From Anaerolinea thermophila (GTDB taxonomy: Bacteria; Chloroflexota; Anaerolineae; Anaerolineales; Villigracilaceae): a stretch of 56,174 bases of DNA. Positions 1 through 8,267 of the stretch are shown here, one piece after another (position 1 is the first letter of the stretch; each line of letters opens with the position of its first letter). A model generated the notes under the pieces. It did not search any database and was not told the DNA's origin. It worked only from the letters and a program-made list of their open reading frames with translations. The translations under genes and the position numbers were made by a program. The stretch covers positions 1-56,174 of the forward strand of contig DYKZ01000002.1 of assembly GCA_020722345.1 (NCBI GenBank), in the 5' to 3' direction.

Positions 1-44
1 TGATCCCGGGCCTCGTTCCGCGCAACCCGTAACAGGAGAACAAC

Positions 45-407
45 ATGGCATCGAAAACTGAAACCCGCTCCGGCCTCGTGTATGGTTGGGACTACGGCGA
101 GAACGGCTGGAACGCGGGCATGGACGCGAACCTGCTGCGCATGGGCCGCTTCGGCTTCCACCTGTCCGTGAAGGACCGGGACCTGACCGCACCCCCGGCG
201 ACCCCGGCGGCGGGCGACACCTACATTGTCGGAGCCGCGGCGACCGGCCTGTGGCAGGGCTATGACAACCAGGTCGCGGTCTGGGACGCCACGGCCAGCC
301 TTTGGGCCTTCGCCAACCCCCGCCTGGGCTGGGTCGCCTACATCGAAGATGAGGAGAAGCTGTCAGCGTTCAAGGCGGCGGGCTGGTCCGCGGGCGTGGC
401 GATCTAA
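45..407 (+). CDS. DUF2793 domain protein, probable tail/fibre-associated
   Basis: This is a 120-residue protein. After a short N-terminal region it carries the DUF2793 pattern: a Pro/Ala-rich turn leading to GDTYIVG, then TGLWQGYDNQVAVWD, then a Trp-rich stretch ending GWVAY. DUF2793 proteins are found in tail or fibre regions of phages, mostly of Alphaproteobacteria, and have no proven activity. An SD-like AACAGGAG precedes the ATG. It is the first gene in the window and would follow the tail-tip gene if the map is circular, which fits a tail role. The family call rests on pattern recognition, and the tail role is inferred. Confidence 0.7.
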   Translation: MASKTETRSGLVYGWDYGENGWNAGMDANLLRMGRFGFHLSVKDRDLTAPPATPAAGDTYIVGAAATGLWQGYDNQVAVWDATASLWAFANPRLGWVAYIEDEEKLSAFKAAGWSAGVAI

Positions 408-413
408 AATTTG

Positions 414-460
414 CCAAGTTGTTCGTTGGCCGCTAAAATAGTCACCAACGAACACCTTGG
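414..460. promoter_or_regulatory. Nested inverted repeat ahead of 480-836
   Basis: A perfect 10-bp inverted repeat (TGTTCGTTGG at 420-429, CCAACGAACA at 445-454) has a 15-nt loop. It is flanked by a second matched pair, CCAAG at 414-418 and CTTGG at 456-460. It lies between the stop of the DUF2793 gene and the SD (AAGAAGGAGGA) of the next gene. There is no T-tract, so an operator or a leader hairpin fits better than a terminator. The role is inferred. Confidence 0.55.
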
Positions 461-479
461 ACAAGAAGGAGGACCGACC

Positions 480-836
480 ATGCCCTTGACGCCGGAGCAG
501 GTTGAACAGATCGCCGTCAGCGCGGCGACTCGGGCGGCGACTCGGGCGGCGACCCAGGCCGTTGAAAACGCCGCGGACCGCGCGGCGGAGAAGGTCGCCA
601 TGTCGCACGCGGAGCTGAACAGCGTGGTGGCCGAAGCCGTGAAACAGACGCTGATTCAGCTCGGGGTGGACACCTCGGACCCGCTTGCCATGCAGCGAGA
701 CTTCCAATACCTCCGCCAGTGGCGCGAGTCCGGGGAGGACCTGAAGCGGAAGGGGACCGTTGCGCTGGTGGGCATCTTCCTGTCGGGCCTGGTCTCCCTG
801 TTCCTCCTCGGGCTCAAGGAGTGGTTCCAGAAATGA
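480..836 (+). CDS. Small protein with C-terminal membrane anchor
   Basis: A 118-residue protein of unknown function. I chose the ATG at 480 because a strong AAGGAGGA lies 7 bases upstream; an in-frame TTG at 411 has none. The N-terminal half is Ala-rich and helical, with a near-duplicated SAATRAATRAATQA stretch. The C-terminal end has one clear hydrophobic segment (about residues 91-110, VALVGIFLSGLVSLFLLGL) followed by a short charged tail. This topology suits a C-tail-anchored inner-membrane protein such as a holin or antiholin accessory, but a better holin candidate lies at 42663. Treat it as hypothetical. Confidence 0.65.
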   Translation: MPLTPEQVEQIAVSAATRAATRAATQAVENAADRAAEKVAMSHAELNSVVAEAVKQTLIQLGVDTSDPLAMQRDFQYLRQWRESGEDLKRKGTVALVGIFLSGLVSLFLLGLKEWFQK

Positions 837-1047
837 GGATGCGCTTGGGCTACTTACCTTCACACCTGAAGAAGTATAGACCCCAAGCGCCATCGAAAGC
901 CCAGCGCCGTAACAGCTCCGACCCTCCTGCGCTTAGGTTACTTCACTTTCTCCAGTTCAGTTCTACTTCGCCCGATAAATCGCCCGGACCTCCTGCCCAG
1001 GGAGGCGACCGGCGACCGTTCTGAGTGTCCGAAGGGCTCCCAGGCTT

Positions 1048-1100
1048 TTAAGGTAAGTAAGTTAAGTAAGTTAAGAAGAAGAAGAAGAAGAATATATAAA
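1048..1100. repeat. Tandem GTAAGTTAA repeats, GAA microsatellite and AT-rich stretch
   Basis: Positions 1048-1075 contain tandem GTAAGTTAA-type 9-mers and are identical to 33313-33340. About six AAG units follow to about 1091, then a short AATATATAAA stretch. Simple repeats and AT-rich DNA stand out in this GC-rich genome and would melt easily. The matching place in module B carries a TATC repeat instead, so the simple repeat is replaceable while the 9-mers are conserved. Confidence 0.75.
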
Positions 1101-1102
1101 CC

Positions 1103-1117
1103 CCCAGCCCCGCTGGG
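1103..1117 (+). terminator. Short GC hairpin in module A
   Basis: CCCAGC (1103-1108) pairs with GCTGGG (1112-1117) across a CCC loop. The following bases (CTTCCCTG) give no real U-tract, so intrinsic termination would be weak. It could instead be a structural part of the module. Confidence 0.3.
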
Positions 1118-1138
1118 CTTCCCTGCCTACTCCACTTC

Positions 1139-1230
1139 ATACTTCTTCAGCACACGAAGTCGAGCGTTGGGCCACCGTCCCAAGCGCACATGATTCTCCG
1201 CTCGCCTTCGCCGCCCCGCTGGGCTATACT
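1139..1230 (+). promoter_or_regulatory. Weak promoter-like half elements ahead of the SNF2 helicase gene
   Basis: CATACTTCTTCAG at 1139-1151 matches the -10 half of the phage promoter family, and TATACTTC lies at 1225-1232. Neither has the TTTACT -35 half 17 bp upstream, unlike the six full promoters. A promoter is expected here because the early region begins at 1264, but the exact site is uncertain. Confidence 0.3.
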
Positions 1231-1263
1231 TCCGGGCATCGCTATGAGAAATGGAGTCACCCT

Positions 1264-2958
1264 ATGGAATACCCCTTCAAGACCGAACCCTTCAACCACC
1301 AGCGCGAGGAGTGGTTGCGCTCCCGCGAAGAAGAAGCCCGCGCGATCTTCTGGGAACAGGGCACCGGCAAGTCCAAGCTGACCATCGACACCGCCTGCTG
1401 GCTCTGGCTCCGCGGGCTCATCGACGGCGTGCTGGTGGTCGCCCCGAACGGCGTGCACCGCAACTGGGTTGAGAAGGAAATCCCGGACCACGTACCTGAT
1501 GAGGTGATCAAGCACGTCCGGGCCTTCCACTACCAGAGCCCGAAGGCCGACACCAAGTGGCACAAGCAGGCGGTCAAGGCCGTCATCGAGCACAAGGGCT
1601 TCGCCTGGCTCACCATCAGCTATGAAGCCTTCATGACCGCCTCCGGGAAGCGGGCGCTGATTGACTTCTTCGACAAGCGCCGCCTCCTGTACGTCCTGGA
1701 TGAGGCGCACTACATCAAGACCCCGACCGCGGAGCGCACCAAGTCCATCCTCCGCTCCGCGAAGTACGCCCCATTCAGGCGGGTCCTGACCGGGACCCCG
1801 ATTGCTCAGGGACCCTTCGACGCCTACAGCCAGATCAAGTTCTTGATTGACGACTACTGGAACAAGAACCAGCTGGGGACCTTCACGGAGTTCAAGCAGC
1901 ACTTCGGCATCTGGAAGAAGGGCTGGAACCCGACCGCCTTCAACCCAAAGACCAAGAAGAACGATGGCAACGAGTATGACGTGCTGGTGGGCTATCGCCG
2001 CCTGGACGATCTGAACGCCCTCCTCCAGCCCGTCTCCTCCCGCGTGACGAAGGATGACGTGCTGGACCTCCCGCCGAAGCTGTACAGCAAGCGGTTCTTC
2101 CCGATGACCCCGGAGCAGGGCAAGCTGTATCGCCAGTTGCGTGACGAGTACATCGTGTGGCTGGAGACGGGCGGGATTGAACGGGACGCCGCTGCGGTCG
2201 CCGCGGAGCCGTCGCCGGACGCCTGCCCGACCTGCTTGGGCAAACGTGAGGTGGAGTTTGACGGCTTCATCTACCCCTGCCCAGACTGCGGAGACGCCCC
2301 CGACCTGGGCGCGGAAGGCACCACCCCGGTCATCGCCGCCCTCGCCATCACCCGGCTCCTCCGCCTCCAGCAGATCACCTGCGGCTACCTCCCGACCGAC
2401 GATGAAGCGGAACCTGTGTACACAATCCCGGGGCCGAACCGTCGCCTGGACCTGCTCTGCGATCTGATCGAGGAGTCCCAGCACAAGGTGATCGTCTGGG
2501 CCCGGTTCCAGATGGACATCACGTTGATCATGGACGCCCTCCGCGAGCGCGGCATCAGCGCGGTCCGCTATGATGGGCTGGTGAACGATGATGAGCGGGC
2601 GGACGCCAAGGCCCGGTTCCAGGGCGAGCGCCCCCTGTACCATAACGGGCAGGTGGTCGGGCGGGAGGCCGTCCCGCCGGAGGAACAGGCCCGCGTGTTC
2701 GTGGGCAACCCCGCGGCGGGGGCGACGGGTCTGACCTTGACGGCAGCCAAGACTGTCATTTATTATTCCAACAGCTTCAAGCTGATCGACCGCCTTCAGT
2801 CGGAGGACCGCGCCCACCGGATCGGACAGACCAACAACGTGCTGTACATCGACCTCGTGGCTGAGGACTCCGTGGATGAGAAGGTGGTGGAAGCGTTGAG
2901 GAACAAATTCAACGTGGCGAGCCAGATCACCGGCGACCGCCTCAAAGACTGGTTGTGA
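1264..2958 (+). CDS. SNF2-like DEAH-box DNA helicase/translocase
   Basis: A 564-residue superfamily 2 ATPase of the SNF2 type. Walker A is EQGTGKS (residues 31-37), the DEAH box is at 146-149, and the C-terminal lobe ends in the SNF2 motif VI region DRAHRIGQ (near residue 516). An inserted zinc-finger-like pair, CPTC and CPDC, sits at about 321-342 between the lobes. Phage SNF2-like proteins are thought to act in DNA replication or recombination as translocases. The ATG follows AAATGGAG with good spacing, and the gene opens the early region right after module A. The 2966 gene follows 7 bases downstream, so the two are probably co-transcribed. The helicase class is secure; the substrate is not known. 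Confidence 0.9.
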   Translation: MEYPFKTEPFNHQREEWLRSREEEARAIFWEQGTGKSKLTIDTACWLWLRGLIDGVLVVAPNGVHRNWVEKEIPDHVPDEVIKHVRAFHYQSPKADTKWHKQAVKAVIEHKGFAWLTISYEAFMTASGKRALIDFFDKRRLLYVLDEAHYIKTPTAERTKSILRSAKYAPFRRVLTGTPIAQGPFDAYSQIKFLIDDYWNKNQLGTFTEFKQHFGIWKKGWNPTAFNPKTKKNDGNEYDVLVGYRRLDDLNALLQPVSSRVTKDDVLDLPPKLYSKRFFPMTPEQGKLYRQLRDEYIVWLETGGIERDAAAVAAEPSPDACPTCLGKREVEFDGFIYPCPDCGDAPDLGAEGTTPVIAALAITRLLRLQQITCGYLPTDDEAEPVYTIPGPNRRLDLLCDLIEESQHKVIVWARFQMDITLIMDALRERGISAVRYDGLVNDDERADAKARFQGERPLYHNGQVVGREAVPPEEQARVFVGNPAAGATGLTLTAAKTVIYYSNSFKLIDRLQSEDRAHRIGQTNNVLYIDLVAEDSVDEKVVEALRNKFNVASQITGDRLKDWL

Positions 2959-2965
2959 GACTACT

Positions 2966-3319
2966 ATGAGCCGTGTATTTGTTGTACAGAACCAACACCG
3001 CTGGGACCGCGACAAGCAGCGGTTCGAGCCCAAATTCAACCTCGCCCCGGCGGAGGAGTTCGGTGAGCTGGTGTTCCTGCTCAGCCCGACCGCGGCCCCG
3101 TTCCGCCCGGAGCCCCTCATTGATGAGCTGAAGGAGAAGCTGGCCGACTTCGGGCCGGGGGACCACCTCCTGCTCGTGGGCAATCCGGTCCTGATCGGGT
3201 TCGCCGTCGCCATTGCCGCAGACGCCAATGACGGGGACGTGTCCCTGCTCCAGTGGAGCGGCAAGGACCAACGCTACCTCGCGGTGGACGCCTCGGGCCT
3301 CTTTACTTCTTCCGATTGA
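2966..3319 (+). CDS. Conserved hypothetical protein next to the SNF2 helicase
   Basis: A 117-residue protein with no recognised domain. It has an N-terminal RVFVVQNQ strand, an acidic/Pro-rich middle and a GPGDHLLLVGNP segment that looks like a compact alpha/beta fold. There are no membrane segments. Proteins of this appearance often sit beside helicase genes in related siphophages, but I know of no function. It starts 7 bases after the helicase stop, and its 3' end overlaps the -35 of the next promoter (3302). Confidence 0.65.
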   Translation: MSRVFVVQNQHRWDRDKQRFEPKFNLAPAEEFGELVFLLSPTAAPFRPEPLIDELKEKLADFGPGDHLLLVGNPVLIGFAVAIAADANDGDVSLLQWSGKDQRYLAVDASGLFTSSD

Positions 3320-3330
3320 CCGGCTATACT
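3302..3330 (+). promoter_or_regulatory. Phage promoter P1 (direct-repeat type)
   Basis: -35 TTTACT at 3302-3307, 17-bp spacer, -10 TATACT at 3325-3330. The 11-mer TTTACTTCTTC at the -35 is echoed by TATACTTCTTC at the -10, exactly 23 bp apart. It overlaps the 3' end of the 2966 gene and drives 3379 onward. Confidence 0.8.
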
Positions 3331-3378
3331 TCTTCAGCGTGATCGGAATACCCCCTCACCGAAGAAACGGAGAACCAC

Positions 3379-3924
3379 ATGTCAAGTGAAAACGCATACC
3401 TGGACTATGTCCAACCTCAGACCGCCGGTGGCGAACTGAGCCAACTCACTCAGCTGGCCGAACAACAGGCCGCTGCCCAGTCGAAGGTCGCAGACCTCGA
3501 AGCCCAGCTCAACAAGGCCCGCGAAGAACTCCGCGACATCGCGGAGCGCCAGGTGCCCGAACTCATGGACCAGATCGGCATTGGTGAGTTCAAGACCACC
3601 ACCGGCCTGAAGATCAAGATTGACGAGACGATCCGCGCCAGCATCCCGAAGGCCAAGGCCCCGCTCGCCTTCGCCTGGCTCAAGCAGAACGGCCATGCCG
3701 CGATGATCAAGCGCGTGGTCGCCGTCGCCTTCGGCAAGGGCGAGGACGAGAAGGCTGATGAACTGCGCCAGCGTCTCGCGGACGAGTTCGAGGTGGACGA
3801 CAACGCCCGCGTCCATCCTTCGACCCTTGCCGCTTTCGTCCGCGAGAAGCTGCGTGAAGGCGAGGAAGTCCCCCTGGACCTGTTCGGGGTCCATCGTCAG
3901 CGCGTGTCCAAGATCGAAGTGTGA
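3379..3924 (+). CDS. Coiled-coil protein of the replication region
   Basis: A 181-residue protein with no family I can name. Residues about 18-55 form a strong coiled coil rich in Gln, Ala and Glu. A basic GLKIKIDE/IPKAKAP region follows, then a helical acidic C-terminal half. The start has GGAG 9 bases upstream and lies about 45 nt after the predicted +1 of P1. It precedes the 4067 gene and is followed by a hairpin (3935). A structural or single-strand-handling partner is possible, but this is only context. Confidence 0.65.
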   Translation: MSSENAYLDYVQPQTAGGELSQLTQLAEQQAAAQSKVADLEAQLNKAREELRDIAERQVPELMDQIGIGEFKTTTGLKIKIDETIRASIPKAKAPLAFAWLKQNGHAAMIKRVVAVAFGKGEDEKADELRQRLADEFEVDDNARVHPSTLAAFVREKLREGEEVPLDLFGVHRQRVSKIEV

Positions 3925-3934
3925 CCAGAATGCC

Positions 3935-3959
3935 GGAGGACGGCCCCGGGCCTTCCTCC
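3935..3959 (+). terminator. Hairpin after 3379-3924
   Basis: GGAGGA (3935-3940) pairs with TCCTCC (3954-3959), and inside it GGCCC (3942-3946) with GGGCC (3948-3952). A single mismatch separates the two stems. There is no T-tract, so it may attenuate or protect mRNA rather than terminate. Confidence 0.4.
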
Positions 3960-4066
3960 CAACCGAACCGCCCCGCGGGTGACAGCGGGTACAGCCGGTG
4001 AGACGGCAGGGGCTATTCGACCGGGGGCCCAATCGACCCGCTCACATTGAACCAAAGGAGCCTATC

Positions 4067-4906
4067 ATGGCCAAGACCGAAAGCAAGACCACCGATGTCG
4101 CAGTGAAGGAACAGAACACCGCAATGGCGGAGTATGGCGCATATGCCGACTACGCGGGCGCGGGTTTCGAGAACCAGACCAGCGATGACTACAGCATCCC
4201 GTTCCTCCAGATTCTTCAGGCCCTCAGCCCGCAGCTCCAGGAGAACGACAGCCTGCGCCAGGGCATGATCCTGAACACCGTCACCGGCGAAGTCTGGGAC
4301 GGCAAGAAGGGCATCGCCTTCGTCCCGGCGACCACCCAGCACGTGTACGTGGAGTGGAAGCCCCGCGATGCGGGCGGCGGTTTCGTGGGCATCCATGAAG
4401 TCAACAGCGATCTGGTGAACCACGCCAAGGCAGCGTCCTCGGAGTATGGCAAGTACAGCACCCCGGACGGCAACGAGCTGATCGAAACCTTCTACGTGTA
4501 CGGCATCGCGCTGGATGATGACGGCAACGCCTCGGAAGCGGTCCTGGCCTTCAGCTCCACGAAGATCAAGAAGTACAAGGGCTGGATGACCAAGGCCAAG
4601 ACCATCCAGATTCCGCTGCCGGACGGTCGCCGCATTCCGGCTCCGCTGTTCGCCCACCGCTACCGCCTCAAGACCGTGAGCGAGAAGAACAACAAGGGCC
4701 AGTTCTTCAACTGGGACGCCATCGCCTTCGACGGCGAGAACGCCCAGCAGGCTCGCCTGCTCCCGGATGACCCGCTGTTCCAGTCCGCTGTGAACATCAA
4801 GTCGATGATTGAGCAGGGCAAGGCCCGCGCCGCCTATGAGTCGCAGGCTCCGGGCTCCGCGGATGAAGAAGCCCAGGGCGCGGGCGGCGGCAAGCCGGTG
4901 TTCTGA
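4067..4906 (+). CDS. Conserved phage protein, possible single-stranded-DNA-binding role
   Basis: A 279-residue protein. I chose the ATG at 4067 over upstream in-frame codons because AAAGGAG lies 6 bases before it. The body is a soluble alpha/beta protein with a conserved-looking SIPFLQILQ, ALSPQLQ and GKKGIAFVP region. The tail is low-complexity and acidic then Gly-rich, ending KPVF. It sits between the coiled-coil gene and a RecD-like helicase and ends just before a strong terminator, so it is likely abundant. A single-strand-binding function is compatible with the acidic tail and the context but is not shown by any motif. Confidence 0.65.
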   Translation: MAKTESKTTDVAVKEQNTAMAEYGAYADYAGAGFENQTSDDYSIPFLQILQALSPQLQENDSLRQGMILNTVTGEVWDGKKGIAFVPATTQHVYVEWKPRDAGGGFVGIHEVNSDLVNHAKAASSEYGKYSTPDGNELIETFYVYGIALDDDGNASEAVLAFSSTKIKKYKGWMTKAKTIQIPLPDGRRIPAPLFAHRYRLKTVSEKNNKGQFFNWDAIAFDGENAQQARLLPDDPLFQSAVNIKSMIEQGKARAAYESQAPGSADEEAQGAGGGKPVF

Positions 4907-4928
4907 TCTACCGGGGGGACCGACCCGG

Positions 4929-4984
4929 ACGGCCCGCCCCCTCGGGCCGTACCTTCTGGGGGCCTTCGTGGCCCCCTCTTTTTC
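4929..4984 (+). terminator. Double hairpin terminator after 4067-4906
   Basis: The first hairpin is ACGGCCCG (4929-4936) with CGGGCCGT (4943-4950). The second is GGGGGCC (4958-4964) with GGCCCCC (4970-4976), followed by TCTTTTTC. The second has the stem and U-tract of a Rho-independent terminator. It separates the 4067 gene from the helicase at 5008. Confidence 0.85.
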
Positions 4985-5007
4985 ATCAGAAACGGAGAAC
5001 GATCATC

Positions 5008-6201
5008 ATGTGGAGTCCGCAACAGCAGACCGCGCTGGACCGGGTTGGGCGCTGGCTCAAGACCCGGGACAAGCCCGTGTTCCAGCTCGCCGGGTACGCC
5101 GGAACCGGCAAGACAACCCTGGCCAAACACCTCGCCGCGACCGTCAATGGTCCGGTGTACTTCGCCGCCTACACCGGGAAGGCCGCGCACGTCCTCACGA
5201 AGTCCGGGGCGACGAACGTGAGCACCATCCACAAGCTCATCTACACGCCCAAGGACAAGTCGCAGCAGCGCCTGAAGGAACTCCAAGCGGAGCGGGCGCG
5301 GCTCCTCACCCACAAGCCCGTCCCGGAAACCCTCGTGGAGAAGGTCGATGCGGCGATCAAGGCGGAGCAGATCAACCTCGCCCGCCCGATGTTCCAGCTC
5401 AACACGGAGTCGCCCCTGTTCGAGGCCGCGCTGCTCGTGGTGGATGAGTATTCCATGATTGACGAGCAGATGGGGGAGGACTTGCTCAGCTTCGGTTGCC
5501 CGATCCTCGCCCTGGGCGATCCGGGACAGCTCCCGCCCGTGGGCGGCACCCCCTTCTTCAAGAACAAGCCAGACATCCTGCTCACGGAGATTCACCGCCA
5601 GGCCCAGGACAACCCGATCATCTGGATGTCCAAGGAGGTCCGCGAGGGCCGCGTGCTCCGCCCCGGCGACTACGGGGCCAGCCGCGTGATCCCCTATGGC
5701 CGCCTGCCACGCGAAGAACTCCGGGACATGGTACTGTCCACTGACCAGCTCCTCGTTGGCAGGAACGCCACGAGAATCACGAGCAACGGACGCGCCCGGG
5801 AACTCCTCGGGCGGACGAACGCCCTGCCCCAGGAAGGCGACAAGCTGGTGTGCCTCCGCAACAACCACGAGGTGGGCCTGCTCAACGGCCAGCTCTGGAA
5901 GGTCCGCCGTGACACGATCTTCGACGGCGACTATGTCATCATGGACATCGAAGGCGAGGACGGTGCGAAGGTCGAAGTCAGCGCCCACCCCCACTACTTC
6001 CACGGCAACAAGCCGGAGTATTGGGAGCGGAAGGACGCGGAGGAGTTCGACTATGGCTATGCGCTCACCGTCCACAAGTCCCAAGGCTCGCAGTGGAACA
6101 ACGTCCTGCTCTTTGATGAGTGGTACGGGAAGGACCGCAAGGAATGGTTGTACACCGCGATCACCCGCGCCGCGGAGCGCATTGACATCGTTATGATGTA
6201 G
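5008..6201 (+). CDS. RecD-like superfamily 1 DNA helicase
   Basis: A 397-residue SF1B helicase of the RecD/Dda type. Walker A is GYAGTGKTT (residues 29-37), Walker B DEYSM is at 146-150, GDPGQLPP forms motif III, and the C-terminal motif ALTVHKSQGSQW is typical of the UvrD/RecD fold. It would unwind DNA 5' to 3' at forks or during recombination. It starts right after a terminator with CGGAGAACG upstream and is followed by the RNR gene 22 bases later. I see no promoter in the short gap, so read-through or an undetected promoter is needed. Confidence 0.9.
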   Translation: MWSPQQQTALDRVGRWLKTRDKPVFQLAGYAGTGKTTLAKHLAATVNGPVYFAAYTGKAAHVLTKSGATNVSTIHKLIYTPKDKSQQRLKELQAERARLLTHKPVPETLVEKVDAAIKAEQINLARPMFQLNTESPLFEAALLVVDEYSMIDEQMGEDLLSFGCPILALGDPGQLPPVGGTPFFKNKPDILLTEIHRQAQDNPIIWMSKEVREGRVLRPGDYGASRVIPYGRLPREELRDMVLSTDQLLVGRNATRITSNGRARELLGRTNALPQEGDKLVCLRNNHEVGLLNGQLWKVRRDTIFDGDYVIMDIEGEDGAKVEVSAHPHYFHGNKPEYWERKDAEEFDYGYALTVHKSQGSQWNNVLLFDEWYGKDRKEWLYTAITRAAERIDIVMM

Positions 6202-6222
6202 CCCAAGAACAGGAGCAGCGAT

Positions 6223-8085
6223 ATGATAGAAAACCCTCAACCCTTCAAGGAGACTCGCAAAACGCACGGTCCACAAGTACCCTACTCACAAGAACTACAC
6301 GCCCAGAAGTACCGCGGCAGCGGCGAGTCCTTCCGCGAGGCCATGAACCGGATCGCCGCGGCCCTGAAGGACGATGACCAGCACTTCGCGGACTTCCGGG
6401 ACGCCCTCCTGGGCATGCGCTTCCTCCCGGCGGGCCGCATCCAGTCCGCGATGGGCTCCACCCGCCAAGTCACGCCATACAACTGCTACGTCTCCGGGAC
6501 GATCAATGACAGCTTTGTGGACGGCGAAGGCTCCATCATGGTCCGGGCCGCGGAAGCCGCAGCCACGATGCGTATGGGCGGCGGGATCGGCTATGACTTC
6601 AGCACCCTCCGTCCTCGCGGCGACCTGATCCGCAAGCTCCAGTCCCACTCCTCCGGCCCCATCAGCTTCATGCACATCTTCGACGCGATCTGCAAGTGCG
6701 TCGCCTCCTCCGGCCATCGCCGCGGAGCCCAGATGGGGGTGATGCGCGTGGACCATCCCGACATCGAGGAGTTCATTCACGCCAAGCAACCCGGGAAGGA
6801 CGTTCAGCCGCTCTGGGACCTCGTGGCCGAACTCCCGGAAGGGGCCCAGAAGCAGCAGCTGATCATGTCCCTCCAGCAGACCCTGAAGCTGACCGGCTTC
6901 AACGTCTCCGTCGCCATCACCGACAAGTTCATGGAGTGCGTCGCCTCCGGCGAGCCGTTCCCCCTCACCTTCGAGGGCCGGACCTACCGCGAAGTGGACG
7001 CCCGGGCGCTGTGGGACGCGATCATGCGCGGAACCTGGGATTGGGCGGAGCCGGGCGTGCTGTTCATCGACGCGATCAACCGCATGAACAACTTGTGGTA
7101 CTGCGAGACCATCGCCGCCACGAACCCCTGCGGTGAGCAGCCGCTCCCGCCCTACGGTGCCTGTTTGTTGGGCTCCTTCAACCTGGTCAAGTACATCTAC
7201 AAGGACGGGGCGGGCCGCTACGCCTTCGACTGGGACCAGTACCGCGAGGACCTCCCGCAGGTGGTCCGCGCGATGGACAACGTGGTTGATCGCGCGATCT
7301 ACCCGCTGCCGCAACAGAAGCAGGAAGCCAAGGACAAGCGCCGCATGGGCCTCGGGATCACCGGCCTGGCCAACGCCGCCGAAGCCCTGGGCCATGAGTA
7401 CGGTTCGCCCGCCTTCCTCGCCTTCGAGGCGGAGGTGCTGGACACGCTGCGTGATGAGTCCTACCTGGCCAGCGCCCACATCGCCAAGGTCAAGGGCTCC
7501 TTCCCGAAGTTCGACAAGGACAAGTACCTCCAGGGCCAGTTCATCAAGACCCTCCGCGAGGACGTGCGGGACGCCATCGCCAAATACGGCATCCGCAACT
7601 CCCACCTCACCTCCATCGCCCCGACCGGGACCATCAGCCTGTGCGCCGACAACGTCAGCTCCGGGATTGAGCCGGTGTTCGCCTACAGCTTCGACCGCAC
7701 CGTGATCGAGTTCAGCGGCCCGCGGGTGGAGACGGTGGAGGACTACGGTGCCCGCGTGTTCGGGGTCCGCGGCAAGGCCTGCTCCCGCGTCACCGTCCAG
7801 GAGCACGTCGCCGCCCTGACTGTCGCGGCCCAGCGGGTCGATTCCGCGGTGAGCAAGACCTGCAACGTGCCTTCCGACATCAGCTGGGAGGACTTCAAGA
7901 ACGTGTACGTGAGCGCCTGGGAAGGCGGGGCGAAGGGCTGCACCACCTTCCGTCTGGGCGGGAAGCGGTCGGGCATCCTCGTGGTGAAGGATGACGGCGG
8001 CGAGCCCGAAGCGGACGCCCCGGCGGAGGAGCCCGCCAGCCAGTGCCGCATCGACCCGGCCACCGGACGGAGGGAGTGCGAGTGA
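6223..8085 (+). CDS. nrdJ: Adenosylcobalamin-dependent (class II) ribonucleotide reductase
   Basis: A 620-residue reductase of ribonucleotides to deoxyribonucleotides. The active-site NPCGE is at residues 301-305. An N-terminal cysteine at about 88 (PYNCYVSG) fits the first member of the redox pair. The glycine-rich RMGGGIGYDFS and late SIAPTGTISL regions match B12-dependent RNRs. No NrdB small subunit or NrdD activase is seen in the window, which supports class II. The C-terminal tail has two cysteines (CRIDPATGRREC) that could accept electrons. Its stop overlaps the GTG of the next gene. Confidence 0.88.
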   Translation: MIENPQPFKETRKTHGPQVPYSQELHAQKYRGSGESFREAMNRIAAALKDDDQHFADFRDALLGMRFLPAGRIQSAMGSTRQVTPYNCYVSGTINDSFVDGEGSIMVRAAEAAATMRMGGGIGYDFSTLRPRGDLIRKLQSHSSGPISFMHIFDAICKCVASSGHRRGAQMGVMRVDHPDIEEFIHAKQPGKDVQPLWDLVAELPEGAQKQQLIMSLQQTLKLTGFNVSVAITDKFMECVASGEPFPLTFEGRTYREVDARALWDAIMRGTWDWAEPGVLFIDAINRMNNLWYCETIAATNPCGEQPLPPYGACLLGSFNLVKYIYKDGAGRYAFDWDQYREDLPQVVRAMDNVVDRAIYPLPQQKQEAKDKRRMGLGITGLANAAEALGHEYGSPAFLAFEAEVLDTLRDESYLASAHIAKVKGSFPKFDKDKYLQGQFIKTLREDVRDAIAKYGIRNSHLTSIAPTGTISLCADNVSSGIEPVFAYSFDRTVIEFSGPRVETVEDYGARVFGVRGKACSRVTVQEHVAALTVAAQRVDSAVSKTCNVPSDISWEDFKNVYVSAWEGGAKGCTTFRLGGKRSGILVVKDDGGEPEADAPAEEPASQCRIDPATGRRECE

Positions 8086-8267
8086 AAGAACTGAGCCTGA
8101 AGGCGGTCCTGCTGATCGCCGCCGGGTTCTTGCTCATGACCGGGATGCGCCTTGCTGAATGGGCCATCCCGGTCCCGGAGCGGACCCTCAAACTGAACAT
8201 CACCCAAGAAATGGAGGAACCCGAAGATGAACAAGCCCCTGCTGATCGGCCAAGCACCCGGACCTAA
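8082..8267 (+). CDS. Small membrane protein overlapping the RNR gene
   Basis: A 61-residue protein from GTG 8082, which overlaps the RNR stop (GTGA). One hydrophobic segment lies near residues 7-25, followed by an acidic EMEEPEDEQ tail. The tight coupling suggests translation with RNR. Function unknown. Its 3' end overlaps the start of the UDG-like gene by 41 bases. Confidence 0.55.
   Translation: MKELSLKAVLLIAAGFLLMTGMRLAEWAIPVPERTLKLNITQEMEEPEDEQAPADRPSTRT

Larger units (their letters stand above)
837..1263. repeat. Noncoding module A: iterons, tandem repeats, AT-rich DNA
   Basis: This 427-bp gap has no convincing gene. It holds 10-mers of the form TGCGCTTRGG: direct at 840-849 and 928-937, inverted at 881-890 (last base differs) and 1179-1188. 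It then has blocks that recur in the same order at 33098-33340: 928-943, 969-988, 1026-1044 and 1048-1075. A GAA microsatellite and the AT-rich stretch 1091-1100 follow. A minus-strand copy of the phage promoter half-element (TATACTTCTTCAG) lies at 866-878. Iterons plus AT-rich DNA suggest a replication origin or a recombination/packaging site. This is inferred from structure only. Confidence 0.6.

Noticed and set aside
833-1024. A 63-codon + strand ORF in module A with ATGA overlap to the previous gene
   Set aside because: It runs through the iterons and conserved repeat blocks, has Ser/Pro/Arg-rich random composition and no SD.
1048-1092. A CRISPR-like array
   Set aside because: The 9-mers are directly tandem with no spacers, and there are no cas genes.
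1147-3264. A 705-codon minus-strand ORF opposite the SNF2 helicase
   Set aside because: Shadow of the helicase gene; low-complexity and no recognisable motif.
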